Positions 24,069 through 36,600 of a DNA stretch of 64,000 nt are shown in pieces. Position 1 is the first letter of the stretch; each line of letters opens with the position of its first letter. The stretch lies in contig MQVO02000060.1 of the NCBI GenBank assembly GCA_001986395.2, positions 37,299 to 101,298 of the forward strand. Direction: 5' to 3'. Both the position numbers and the translations under genes were made by a program. The notes under the pieces were generated by a model, which saw nothing but the letters and a program-made list of their open reading frames with translations, was not told the origin of the DNA and ran no database searches. The DNA comes from Irpex lacteus. Taxonomy: Eukaryota > Basidiomycota > Agaricomycetes > Polyporales > Irpicaceae.

Positions 24069-25132
24069 CGGTTTGACAAGAGATCTGGATGCGGTGAAAG
24101 GGACGAGCACTGGAAAGAGCGGAGTCAGAACGGCTGGGGTCAGGCTCAGCAACACTGCATCTCTTATAACTTGCCTCTCTCAGCTCGAGTCTTATCCTTG
24201 CACGGAACGTATGTCAATGATCCCGGCGTGGCCTGAGTTCGGATCTCAAGCCATCTATGACCAGAGGCATGAGGTGTGTCCTCAGCGCGTTTCGGGCCCT
24301 TTCGCGATCGCAAACAAGGAAGTTGGAGAAAGGCACACGAGTGATCTTGGAATGTGTTTGCGGTGTCGATTAATGATTATCGGACGGTACGCACGACGTT
24401 GCAAATTAAAACCACGGGTATAACATGAATGCGTTAGAATGCCGAACTCGGGAGGAAGCTGGCTTTGTCTTACCGTATGCTTGGGAACCTTACGTACCGC
24501 GAGTCGCCCGTACGGCAACAGATGGGGATCAACCTGCGTGCCAATGATAGTTTAGCTCGGGTACAGGCGCCCTTTTGGTAGACACGCCCTGTCACGAGCG
24601 ACACAGGAATGGTGTGGTGTCTCCCCACACCCCAAGTCTCGAAAGGCCGGTGTTGAAGTGGTGTTGAGGGTGATCTTTGCGCTAATGCATTCAGGCGATT
24701 CAAAGCGCGGTATCTTAGCTCAAGGACGAGAGCGGCCGGTGATTTAGGGAATCAGAAATTTGCTAGAGTCCGGTCCCGTACCTGATGTCGATCATATTGC
24801 CATCGATTGCCGGAGGGACAGGTAGAATGAAAGAGAATGAACGCACACATTGTACTCTGGCCTGTCAGATGAGCTTCCGAATCTTCATGACGCAAGCAAG
24901 ACCACGCAACATCACTAAGTGCAGCGAAATTCAGCATATGGAATAAAATTCATAAGCAAGACAGTGACCAATTCCAGTAGACAAACACCAATATTACTTG
25001 TAAGACACCATACCTTCGGCAGAATTAAGGTATACTTCACCGAGGCCGACTCGGTCAAGGTTTGCTCAATCTAGAAAATACTAGTGAGCGATGCACGGTA
25101 CGTCAAATGAGCACGGAGTGTGTCTCACCACG
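24069..25132. other. intergenic between the paired F-box genes
   Basis: 1.06 kb holding the 5' flank of the copy at 22227-24068 and the 3' flank of the copy at 25133-26922. Only short, unconvincing frames are present; nothing else seen. Confidence 0.45.
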
Positions 25133-26922
25133 TCAGAAAGGCACACATGATCCATCATGCTGTACCTTCATATCAGCTCTCTCCGCAAGCAATCGGCACC
25201 TAATTCTTAGATCCTCAGCCTCTTTCTCCAGTGCCTCCCTCGCTGCCCGCTCGTCCATGCGTAATTGTACCAACAGAGGCAACACCTTATCCACCTCCTC
25301 CCACCGACTGAAGTTCGCCGACGCTTCTTCCTGCATTCTCCTGAGCTCTGCACCATTCTCTGCCGTCTCCACGACGCCGACACCATCTGGCCAAGCAACG
25401 CCAAAAACGATCTCGCATCCGGGAGGGCACACCTGGCTAAGGAACATGGCGACATATCCGACGTTCGTAATCTTCGAGCCGCCGACCACGATTTCTTTGA
25501 GCGATTTGAAAGGCTTCGTGTGAGAGTCTAGTTGCGGGATGGGGACGTCGTCTGAGGCGTTCAGATACAATCCGAGTTCCACGAGTTTCGGACAGTGACG
25601 AGCAAAAGGCAAGAGCGCACGTAGATCGAGCACGGGTGGGATTGTCATGTCCATCGGCTCGCAATTGAGTAAGAGCGTCTCCAAGAACGGCCACTTGGAC
25701 GCCATTTCCTCGATATCCGCCAACGAGAAATCCAGCGGACGATCCCATCGCAGTTCCAGCGAGATAAGCTTCGGGAACTTGAGTAGCGGGCGCAGGGATG
25801 GCCAATCTGGCCTTACCCACTCCAATGGGGTGGGAGGTATATTTGCAGATGTGAAGAAATCCAGATATAGGTGATTTAATTGGGGGCACTTATCCGACAA
25901 CACGTCCAGGAAGTGGCTAAGGGTTTCGGCGGTCTGGGCGGAGAGTATGTGGATATAGAGCGAAGTAAGGAGAGGTGGAGCGAAGCCGTTGGTGATGAAC
26001 TTGGTCATACAGGGAAGCCTTACGCTCAGAGACAAGTCCCACAGCGCGGGGAACGCCCCGTCCGCGAGCTGCGGATTGAAGTCGATGACGTCTTCTATGT
26101 CACCGTGGCCCTGGTAGTTCATGAACTCGAACTGGATTGTACCGAGATGCTCACACTTGGAGAGCTGGGAGATGACCCTGGAGGTGAGCGTGTATACGGG
26201 GAGGACGACGCGTTTGAGCGCCGTCAGGCCAGAGAACAGCTCGATCAGCTCGTTCTCCACTTCTCTCGCCGGGAATGTGAAACGAAGGTCCAGGTTGGTA
26301 AGATTCGGCATGCGTAGCAGCACTTCTTGAAAGAAGGCAGACAGCGGATACGCCTCCGTCTTGTGTAGATACACGGTGAAGCTTTCGATCCGTTCATGTT
26401 GAAAGAGTCTCGAGTATCGCATGCGCATGACTGAGTCGGTGAGCCACACGAGGGAGCGTAGGTTGGGCAGGATATTGAGACTCGGACGAGAGCGGGACAT
26501 CTCGTCGAAGACTTCATCGGCAATAGTGACGCTTTCCGCGCCCCTCTCATCAAGGTGTAGGTCCCGTACCCGTCGTGCATACCGCGTGAAACGATGCCAA
26601 TCTTCGACAACCGGCGTCTTAAGGAATCTCTGGAGCAAAGATTATCAATTGTAAGGTTAGAGCGCAACGCAAATATGCTTGTACGAACCCAGCAGTGGCG
26701 TGTACCGTAGTTTATTGCGAAGCGCTGCAAAGGAGAAAGAAGGGCCAGAAGCCGCACGGGAGTGTCTACCTCTCTCCAGAGAATGTTCAGCGCAATCTCC
26801 GACCATTTCTTGCAAACTGTGAGGTTGTTCCTGTTCGAGTCTTCGTCCAGATGGCCAAAAATTAGTTCGAGTATCTCGGGGATGTCGAGCACTCGAGCGA
26901 TCGTGGTTCTGTGCGTATCCAT
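25133..26922 (-). CDS. F-box protein with LRR-like C-terminal domain (copy 2)
   Basis: Two exons (26922-26689 and 26629-25133) encode 576 residues. The intron uses the rarer GTTCGT donor and is in phase. An F-box lies at about residues 10-50 (VLDIPEILELIFGHLDEDS...KKWSEIALNILWREV), followed by a Leu-rich region and a C-terminal coiled coil (REALEKEAEDLRIRCRLL). The protein is inferred to recruit an unknown substrate to an SCF ubiquitin ligase. It is a diverged tandem paralogue of the gene at 22227-24068. The intron after the F-box lies at the same place in both, so the duplication postdates that intron. Confidence 0.85.
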
Positions 26923-27280
26923 TAGGGTAACAGAGCTATATCAGAATGTTTCAGAAGCTGAGTGATATGCAGGAAATAAGAAGACGAGAGGGACACAACA
27001 ACAAGAACCAGAGGATGTTGTGGTTGGCTTGAGACGTCAAAGCCTCAAAGAGCGACCGCGTCAACGCGGTAGGAATTACGGTCACGTGAAGATATATTTC
27101 CCAATACGGTAAAATGGCGCATCAAAACTCCAGCTTCACCCGCCAAACCTTGTTTTATTGCGTTCGTCACACTCGATGCTTCACTTCAATCCACAGTCGT
27201 TCCATGTCCCAAGAATGCTATTGAATACCCAAATACTAGACTCGACATCTACAAACCCTCCGACAACAGAAACTAGCCGA
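26923..27280. other. intergenic
   Basis: 358 nt forming the promoter side of the F-box gene (start 26922) and the 3' flank of the small secreted protein gene (stop at 27281). Nothing further seen. Confidence 0.5.
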
Positions 27281-27891
27281 TTACACCTGCTTCAACACCA
27301 CGTTCACATCACCAGTGCTCGCTCCGCCTGTGAACGTCGCCGTAAACGGCTTGTCTTGACCACACACAGCGAAAGCGGCCCTAATACCCTCTGTAAAACC
27401 CAACAGAAAGGTACCCAGTGGTCAGCGCTCAACTCTCGGGAACGGTTAACCGGCATAAGCTGAATGTACTCACGTTCCCAACGTCCCTTCGAGATGTTGA
27501 TAGTCGCGCCGCTCTGCACCGGCTTGATGGAGAACTGGGCGTTTCCAGACTTGCCAGTCGTGCTCGTAGGTGCACCTTGGCACTTCTGAATTGCTCCAGC
27601 AATGCCACCGCAGATCTGGAGCTGCGCAACGTTCACGGTGTGGGAGTCCAGCGCGCTGTTGGGAACAGACAGGAAGTGTCAGCAGACAACGTCATTGGCA
27701 CTATTAACCCAGACTGCTATATGCAGAGACGCGGGGAATAGAAGGAACTCGAAAGGTACGTACTTTCCGCCTGTACACTTCACATTGGAAACTGTCTCCT
27801 GTCTCGTTGCCAGGGGAGCTCCGAGGACGGGTGCGAAGGAAAGCGCGAATGCGAAGATCGCAAACAGAACGGTCACGAGTCGAGCGTACAT
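27281..27891 (-). CDS. small secreted cysteine-containing protein
   Basis: Three exons (27891-27764, 27655-27474, 27390-27281) join in phase to 139 residues. The signal peptide (MYARLVTVLFAIFAFALSFA) ends before a short propeptide with an Arg-Gln processing point. The mature part contains four cysteines (VKCTGG, ICGG, KCQG, AVCG) and Gly/Ala/Thr-rich strands (STTGKSGNAQF, GATINISKGRWE), suggesting a small disulfide-bonded beta protein. This fits the small-secreted-protein class of Agaricomycetes, some of which act in wood decay or host contact; I cannot assign a function. A minus-strand GTATAAA at 28151-28157 is a likely TATA box about 260 nt upstream. Confidence 0.8.
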
Positions 27892-29780
27892 CTTGTGAGT
27901 GTTTTGAGAACGACTTTGAACGAGTGTGTGTAGACGACGATGATGCTACTAGACCAGATGCTTGCACGGCCCGAAAGTTTGAAGCTGAATAGAAAAGCGA
28001 GTCAACGCTTCGAGCCTTGTACGAGACTGAAATGAACGAGTCTGAGGGCTTCAAGAAGGAACGAAAGGTGCAGTGGGCACGCAAACGACTGAACCGGTCA
28101 GCAAGGGACGAGGGAAAAGATGAAGCACTGTCTCTCGTCCACCCCCTCGCTTTATACGCACCACATACTCAGATTTCTACATAGAAGCTTCGAATACTCC
28201 TGAAGATCTATGGAAACGGTGATCATGCGTGTTTGCGTTCCTTGCGAAGGAAGAGTAGTGGTTGTTAAGGTTACGTGCACGATGCCGGGGCGGGTAACCC
28301 TCAGAGGTCTGTCCGTTCCTCTGGGTATTTATTTCGTCCAAAACGCTCTTCTGATTTATGAGATGATTCGCATGAACAGGCTCTTGGCATTGTGTTCAAA
28401 CTCGAAGCGTGAGGGGAGGCACAAATCTGCGTTGTATCATCCGTCTGCCGAGCGCATCCCAATGCCACCGCTCGTCTAGTGGTAGTAGTATAGGAAGGTT
28501 AACGTCTGAAATCGTAAGTCAGTGCTTATGTTCTGCTTCACAGTCATCGCTCGCTAATTTCCTTCCTGTGTACCTTTTGTGTCCACAACACGTCACGGTA
28601 CTCCTCCACATTGAGGTTGCTGTTTTCTGGCTTCGAGCCTACTATGTCAACCATAATCACAACGCGAACGACTCGGACACGTGTTTGTTCTGTAAAGGTA
28701 AGGCGTATGATATGCGCTTCAGAAAAAATGCTAACATCGGGTTACAATTAGTATCACAACCGTATCAGGATCATTACGGTCCCTGCCTCTCTCCTTCATC
28801 TCTTCCACGGGTCCCCACCATAATCCTTGTGAGCACAATGCCAGGATCCAAACCAACCCATGATAGCTGTTCTAATATGATCTTTAGACGTCGGGTTTCT
28901 CTCATGGCTATCGCGGCTGACATTTCACCTGGCATATTAATGAGGGTGTTCCTAGTACAAGGAGTCGTGGGCAGAACACTGTCCGCCACTTCTTCCGAGC
29001 CAGATTCCCACCCACCCCTGCGAGGAGAAAGTCGGAATCTGCGCTCAACAGGAGAATTTCACACAGGTCCAGTTGGAGTTCGACGATTACCATGATCTCA
29101 TTCGATTCAAGACGGTACACTAGATGGCGCTGGAAAAGCTGGCTGGTCGTGTTAGTCTGCTCGGCATGGGAGATATGCTCACCGTTAGGTCGAATTCGAT
29201 GGTTTAACAGATGGGGAGGTACGCCAATTATACGCTTTCCAAAATTTCCGTGTTCAATTTAAAGTTCGTACAGTCAACTTCGAAACCGTGGCTACTTTAA
29301 AACGTCCATATTACTCATATCAATTCTCGGGGCCAGCAACACCGCTTGACTAGAACAGCTTATACAGTACACTCACCGAAGTTTGAAATGCAGGTCCTCG
29401 CTTGCTGTGATACACTGTGTTTTCCAGCGCATCGTCATGACTCTGTCAGTACACAGAGCGCCAATAATGTTAGCGCCCGTTGGAGACGTCGACCTCCTTC
29501 CTGCGGCCGAAGGCCCTTACTGTACTGTGGTGTCGCACGTGGAAGATAAGTACAAGTGACAATCTACAGGCTAATCTGCGAGCTCCTTCGAGAATCAAAC
29601 ATACGGAGAAGCAGCTCACGCCGCGATCTTACCCACTCCTCCGCATAAGCCGTGATGTCATACGCCCAACTTCCCACTGGCTATGGAGCGATCCCTTCAA
29701 TTCAGCCTCGGGCCATAAATACCTGCTCGGACGTTGCGATTCATCCTTCAACACTATAATCTCACCCACTTTCAACAACA
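27892..29780. other. 1.9-kb region without a confident gene
   Basis: Left part: promoter of the small secreted protein (TATA-like GTATAAA, minus strand, 28151-28157). Right part: promoter of the dehydrogenase gene at 29781. The plus frame at 28409-29095 is open for 228 codons but shows no domain, no signal peptide and ordinary non-coding composition. A minus frame at 28774-28989 is also unrecognised. A decayed gene is possible. Confidence 0.4.
28151..28157 (-). promoter_or_regulatory. putative TATA box
   Basis: GTATAAA on the minus strand, about 260 nt upstream of the start codon of the small secreted protein gene (27891). Confidence 0.35.
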
Positions 29781-31321
29781 ATGCAAACTATTGCGAACGC
29801 CGTCCAAAAAGTATGTTGCTAATCGTCATACGCTGCAGCCAGATCGTTGCTGACACCGAGCGCAGTCCATGGGCCCTGTGCCTACAGAGGTGCATGCCGA
29901 ATACAAGGGAAGAAAGACAGGCGAGACTATGAAGGCTCTTGCATGGTTTGGTCCGCAAGATGTTCGAATGGTCGACGCACCCATCCCAGACATCACCGAG
30001 CCAGACGACGTCATTCTCAAAGTAACTGGCACGACTATCTGTGGCTCCGACCTTCACTTGTATCACGGAGAGATTGTCGCATTACAGAAAGGGGACATAC
30101 TCGGACACGGTGAGTTATCTTACCACTATCCAGGGATCATGACGTCCCGGCTCACACGGTGTACAGAATTCATGGGCATCATTGACAAAGTCGGCCCCAA
30201 TGTCACGAATCACAAGGTCGGAGACCGTGTAGTAGTTTCTTTCCAAATTGCATGCGGCGAATGTAGCTACTGCAAGCAAAAGCTGTCCAGCTTCTGCGAT
30301 CGTACCAACGACTCGTCGTATGTACTACAAGCATCTTCCTCATGAAACCGAAACTGGATCTCATGCACTTCACAGGTTGCAAAACTATATGTACGGTCAC
30401 CGAGATGCTGGCTTCTTCGGCTACTCTCACTTTACTGGTGGCTTCCCAGGCGGTCAAGCAGAATACGTTCGTGTACCCAAGGGTAACGTCAACCTGCTCC
30501 CCGTACCACCAGGCGTACCAGACGAGAAGGTTCTTTACCTCTCCGACGTCCTCTCTACCTCATATCACTGCGTCATGGACACTGGTATCAACGAAGGAGA
30601 TACCGTCGGTATCTGGGGCCTCGGACCAATAGGCCAATGCGTCGCCCAATTCGCGAGGCTCAAAGGCGCGAAGCGTATCATTGGTATCGACAGCGTTCCC
30701 GAACGACTTAAGTTCGCGCAGGAGAAGTCTGGCGTTGAGCCGCTTGACTTCTCCAAGCACAAGGACGTCGTCAAACGCCTACAGGAGATCGTTCCCGGAG
30801 GACTCGACGTCGCACTCGACTGCGGGAGCTTCCACGAGCCGAAGAGCATCTTGCACAAGGTCGAGAAGACGTTGATGCTGGAGACGGACGTGCCGGAGAC
30901 GATCAACGAGGCCCTCACCAGTGTACGAAAAGGTGGGCGTATTGGCGTGATCGCCGCCTACGCAGGCTTTGCGAACCACGTTAACGTCGGTGCACTCATG
31001 GAGAAGGGAGTCCGACTCATTGGCAACGGGCAAGCGCCGGTACACAAATGGTGGAACGAGATTCTCGAGGATTATATCTTGACCGGGAAGTTCGATCCCA
31101 CGTTGTGAGTATTCCACCTTTATCTAGGGATTGAAGCGATGCTTAAGATTACTGGCAGCATGATCTCGCATCGCGTGCCGCTTGAGGACTTCCCGAAGCT
31201 GTACGATGCGTTTGACAAGCGCAAGGCGGGAGTCATGAAGGTGTTTGTTGAGACGAAGTTCTCCGACCCACCTGCCCCTGGTTGTCCGACGACCACGAGG
31301 GTGGACGATTGGGCGAAGTAA
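29781..31321 (+). CDS. zinc-dependent formaldehyde/alcohol dehydrogenase-like (MDR family)
   Basis: Five exons (29781-29810, 29866-30109, 30167-30317, 30376-31104, 31159-31321) join in phase to 438 residues. The medium-chain dehydrogenase features are all present: catalytic-zinc site GTTICGSDLHLYHG and GHEF (the latter across an intron), and the structural-zinc loop C-x2-C-x2-C-x7-C (CGECSYCKQKLSSFC). The Rossmann motif is WGLGPIGQ, followed by the acidic residue IGIDS that favours NAD. The C-terminal stretch FDKRKAGVMKVFVETKFS resembles fungal members of the glutathione-independent formaldehyde dehydrogenase group. It likely oxidises a small aldehyde or alcohol in the cytosol; the substrate is not settled by sequence. 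The last intron was placed at GGCAG because it restores the family sequence. Confidence 0.9.
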
Positions 31322-31901
31322 GCGTTCAAATTGTAGAAAGACAAATGTATTATAAGAAGCGTGTATTCATAGTTCTGTATCATCAGTACTGTAGTGTACA
31401 ATAAAGTGTCCAGCGTCGAGCGACCATCACGTAATCGGCAGTTGCCGTTCAATTTCCCAAACGGGTATGCGTACGACTGAACCACCGCCACAACGTGTGA
31501 CTTGAACGTACCTGGTTGGGTTCGGCAAAAGTCCCAAATCTCAGGCTATGTCTCTCCAATTTCACCTGATCAACTTCTATTTCTGACCGCAGGTGTCAGC
31601 CAACGGCCCATCGCGTCATCAACTTAAACTGAACGTCCATAACACGGCAAGTTTCCGTGTACTACGTACTGCTAGTAAGTGAAACTCGGATGGGTTCTTC
31701 TCACTATAACTAAGGTTTAACGAGTAGCAAAGCTCACCAAAAGTGTCGCACACTCAGCGAACTCACACGTAGTAACCCGATTCAGTTAAGATGACGGTGA
31801 TACCAAGACACGGTCATTTGATGAGAAGCTCAAGGCCTATTCTGGCAACGGTGATCTGAAGCGGTGTGGCTCCGTAAGCTGAAAGAGGTGAGTGAGTGTG
31901 A
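31322..31901. other. intergenic
   Basis: 580 nt between two plus-strand genes, dehydrogenase 3' flank and BTB promoter. No motif or gene recognised. Confidence 0.5.
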
Positions 31902-33220
31902 ATGCTTTCTCTCGACGCCCATTGCCAACTGGACAACTCTCTCAACAGCCCATTATTTGACGACGCTACACTGCAGTACAGCTCGATGTCTTTCCGCCTG
32001 AAGAGATCTATTACGACTGCAGACCTCGATTTGCACGATCAAGCCCACTGCGATTGTCAAGCTTGCGCCCGTGCTCGTCGTCAAAATGCTGTCACCAGGA
32101 GCAAAGAGTATTGGTTGGAGAATGATACAGTCGTGGTGCAGGTTGAACGAACACTCTATAAGCTCTCCAGAGGATGGCTCATTCGGAAGTCTGATTACTT
32201 CCGAAACCTTCTCAAGGACCACCCGGCCTCACCTGATGTCGGTGCGAAGAGGTTGATTGTGGACGCAAATATCGTCTACGTAGTCGAGGCAGCGGTGTCG
32301 AGTCGCGATTTTGAACAGCTGCTCGCATGTATCGATAAAGGATTGTACGTTGCAATCATCTTTTTACAGAGAGCTCATGATTTACTGCACATAACGCGAA
32401 TGCCAGGGAATATGCGTTCTCCTTACCCTCGTTCCTTCAAGTTGCTTCCGTTCTCCGTGCAGCAACCGCACTTTCCTTCCCTATCCCTCTCGCATTCGCA
32501 AGGCGCGCCATGGAGGTCATGTGGTCCTCGGACCTCGATAAGCTGACAGACACACCACTGCAATACGCTGCCCTCGCCGTTCGTCTCGCACACAAATACG
32601 AACTCGGTCCGAACATTCGCAAGCGCGCATTGTACGAACTGCTGCGCCGCGAAGACTACGCTCAGACCGAGCCATGGCTCAAGCATCACGATCGGTCTGA
32701 ATCCTTCCGGGATCTCATACTTCCTAGCGCTACCGCAGGCGGAAATCCGGAGGACAGTTCGCACCTCCATTTTGTTTCCCAGGAAGACCTCATTCTCCTC
32801 ATTCTCGTTCGCCAACGCCTTCAATCTGAGTGGTACACCATGACGATGTCTCCTCGCGGCATCTCAGACTTCTGCGCAAACGCTATCAACGGCTGTACAG
32901 CCCCGTTAGAACATCCGATCCTCTGGAATAAGGTAGCCAAGGCGGTGGAGACGCTCAGAGTAGCATTGGTCGATCCGTTGAAAGGACTCCAACGGATACG
33001 AGGTTATGATTGGGAGGGGGAGGGATACTGTGATACATGTGTTACCGCAGTGAAGTGCTGGTGTGCGGATGAGCAGGTGAGGTTATGGACGTTGTTAGAT
33101 GAATGGTTCTGCACAGATACTGGATCCGCCGCTGCTGATGCTCGCGAGTCTGAGGATGGTGACAACGCTGAACAAGGCGAGAGCGATTCAGTTCATCCGT
33201 TGTTTTCTGCTGACCAGTAG
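31902..33220 (+). CDS. BTB/POZ domain protein
   Basis: Two exons (31902-32344 and 32407-33220) encode 418 residues. An in-frame ATG at 31986 would give 390 residues and is equally plausible. A Cys-containing N-terminal stretch (CDCQACARARR) precedes the BTB fold (NDTVVVQVERTLYKLSRGWL, SDYFRNLL), and a helical C-terminal region follows (RRAMEVMWSSDL, RKRALYELLRR). BTB domains mediate dimerisation or serve as Cul3 adaptors; many Agaricomycetes have large families of this kind with unknown roles. The C-terminal half matches the BTB part of the larger Zn2Cys6-BTB gene at 54648-58859. Both have a phase-2 intron at the same place after the BTB core. Confidence 0.8.
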
Positions 33221-33683
33221 CCAAAGACCAGGAACATGCCTCTGACATGTGATATGCCCTTCGTGGTAAGGACCATCGCATATACGTCCCACGCCATTAC
33301 GGGGTTTCCAGCTAGGCCCCGGGTATTACAAGTGTCATGCTCTATCTTCCATTGTCGCGATCCATAAGAACTTGCGTGAGCCCTTGACTGCGCTTCGTTA
33401 GGCACATATTTCGTCATTTCATCTTTTGAGGCGATGTATTACTATATGTTCTATGTAGCATTGACCAGTTTGTCCCGCTCGCATGAAGATGCACAGGTAT
33501 ACGTAGTTACCAGACCATACTAGCCTAGTGTGTACGGCTAGTAATCTATACGTGAGAGATTGGGTTCTCGATACATCCGTTTCATATAAGTACAAGGGGA
33601 TACAGTGGTAGAAGGGGAAGTAAACAATGGTTTGAACCATGCAACATCGAAATCGGGTAGCATGTACAGTGCATTCCCAGAAA
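33221..33683. other. intergenic between convergent genes
   Basis: 463 nt between the stops of the BTB gene (plus) and nitrite reductase (minus). It holds 3' flanks only; no gene seen. Confidence 0.5.
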
Positions 33684-36600
33684 TTACCAGTCCAACTTGC
33701 CTCCACAAGCGGCGCTACATCCACCAGCTTCTACCGAGGCCGCCTTTCCATCGGGACCCACGATCTCTACACCCTCAATATCATGGTCTTCGCCGTCGAT
33801 ATCCTTCGCAGTATCTCTCTTCACTATCCATCGTTCCGTACCAATGACTTTTTCCAGGTCTGAGGGCTCAGGAAGGAGAACGCTGATATCGTCGGATCCG
33901 TCCTCTTCAACCTTGACTTCGAAGGCAAGAATGCTGTATCGATCGTCGTTGAGACATGATCCAGAGCTTAACGAGAAGTTGCGCTTATGCATCGGGCCTA
34001 CAACAGCAATATAAGCAAGACGAACCACACGGTAGAGAATGGACACGTACACGACACGTAAATGCTCCCAGAGTTGGGATCGTCGCCGATAATACCATGC
34101 TCCAAAACAAAAGCACGCTTGTGTGGACACATTTGTTGCGTGGCGTAATACCCCTTCCTAGGTACATGGAATATTGCAAGCTGGCTGCCCCCGTATTTCA
34201 CCGCGGCAGAACTACGTCAAGGAGACATCAATGACATTGTCATTAAGATTAAGCTCGAGGGACTTGCGTAGTTCCCGAATCAGTTGGCGTGAGGTCTTGC
34301 ACTTTTGCAAGGCGCCTCCACCTCCAGCTTTCTTTGCAAGAGGGAATGTCATCGTGTTTGAGTAATACTTCAGGGTTCGATTTGGCCCAGTTTGCCGGAC
34401 GAAGCTGACCACGCTGAGTAATTGGCTCGACCGAAGTAACGCGCTCATCCTGGGCGCGGAAACATGATTGAGCTGGAAATATAGACTTCAAGCTGTGAAC
34501 ATACAGTATTGACGAACTGCCTGAACTGCTTCTGTCGCTCTTGATCTTCGACGACAATGCGCCATTCGTCGAAGTAACTACCGACCAGCTCATCCATATC
34601 GCGTTCGAGGTCTGCGCAGATGCCGAGCTCGTCCTCTAGCAGTACTTTCCTCAGTCTCTGTAATTGATCATGATATCAGTATTACTCGTGATGGCAGGAA
34701 GATGATGAGACTACTTCGATGCCACCATTCATTTGCTCCAACCATCTTGCGGTACGCATCAGCTTGTCAGCAGTGCGAATATAATACATGAGGAATCTGT
34801 CGATGATTCGGATAACCTTCGAGGGCGGTACGTCTGTAGCGAACAACACAGCGTGCTTTGGCACAGCTCCTAGAGAACGACCATGTGGTCTGTCAGAGAG
34901 TGCCACCGTGTATCAGAGTCCCTACATACCTCCATTTCCGCAAATAAAGACTAGAAGGAAGGTTGATCATAAGGTATTGACAAACCCCGATGATGAGATG
35001 CTTACCATTCCATCCTTTATCCGTAGCAATAAGTCCAAAGTCTTTGCTCTGTGCTTCTGCACACTCGCGAACACATCCACTGACGCCACCCTTGATCTTG
35101 TGAGGGGAACGAACACCTTTGTACCTCTCTTCCAATGCGATAGCCACTGCACACGAGGGATCGCATCAGTTTATGTTTATTGGTAGTACCTACAGGATGC
35201 TCATACTCACGTCCCACTGAGTCACCGATTCCGTACCGACACCAATTCGTCCCGACACAGCTCTTGACAGTACGAAGCGCTTTTCCGTAGCCGTGGCCTG
35301 ACTCAAAACCGGCATCGATAAGCTCTTTCCAGATTGACGGCAAATCCGCTTTTTGGGCTCCGAAGAGGTCGATACGTTGTCCACCAGTGATCTTGGTGTA
35401 AAGATTGTCTAGAAATCATACGTGCTATATTACAATGTTGACTCTCTGGTGTGGAATGAGACTTACATTTCTTCCCGACTGCTCCTAGAGCGATGAGCTT
35501 ATCTGGGGTGATCTAGAGCATATCGGTGAGCGTGATATATCAGAGGGTGGCACGGTCTTTGTGCATTACCTCGCCGGCAGCAATACGAGGGATGATCGAG
35601 AACGTTCCTGAGCAACATGCGTCGATGAAAGTATAGTTGTCTCAGAGGAGTAACTCGTACCATTCCGTTGAATATTAGCCAAGAACCTATCGTTCGTGTC
35701 TTGATTGCTTTGGACATCTTGCGTTAGACGATATTTACTCCAGCTGAGATGAGGACATACGCGTGATGGATAGGGTTCATGATGTGCTCGTTCCACAAGC
35801 TAGCGAGGATGCTGCCAATTGCAGGCTTGCACACTTCGCATCCAATACTGCCCTTCTTGACTCCTACAGCAGACATGACATCCGCGAAGGACTTCAACTT
35901 CTTGATCCTGTATTCGTTTCGGTTAGCGTATATCGTCACAACACACGTTCTTGTAATTGCGCCACCTACTTCGTCACATTGAACAGCTCCGCTCTGCTCA
36001 GCTTGAAGTGCGGACACAGGTTGTTGCTCACTTCATGCCCGCACTTGATCATCTCCGCCTTGAAGATATTCGTGAGCAGAGGAACACCTGGAATGTCGTC
36101 GTAGAAGAACATCATTAGAGGGCTATGACACAATAAAATAGCACCACATACATCCTCCACATCCTGTACCAGCCTTGGTCTTCTGCTTAACGGCGTTGAG
36201 TGTGTCCGCACCATCCTTGACGCACGCTGCTACTTGACCTTTAGTCACATTCTGTATAAAAGGGTTCTTTGTCAATACATGGAGTTGGACGGGGACCAGA
36301 CGTAGCCAAAAACAACGTACGTGACAACTACAAATTTGCGTATCGTCGTCCAGATCTGCTCCATCATCCGAGCTTGATGAAGAGCCAGCGATGAATTGAG
36401 ATGGAGGAACCTCGAGCGCTTTCTACAAAAGTCGCCAGTGGAGCCATCAGTGCACGACGCAGCATGATGGTCATCAATCCTTGAACCTACCTTCTTCTTT
36501 ACCAGGGCTAATAACCGGACGTAGTCACCTGTGTCCCCGACCATCATGCCACCGAGAATATACTTTCCATCCGCCGTGAAGATATATCTGCAACATAAGT

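Noticed and set aside
28466..28520. tRNA-like CTCGTCTAGTGGTAGTAGTATAGG segment
   Set aside because: No matching anticodon arm, T arm or acceptor stem follows.
28409..29095. 228-codon plus-strand frame
   Set aside because: No signal peptide, domain or splice support; random-looking composition.
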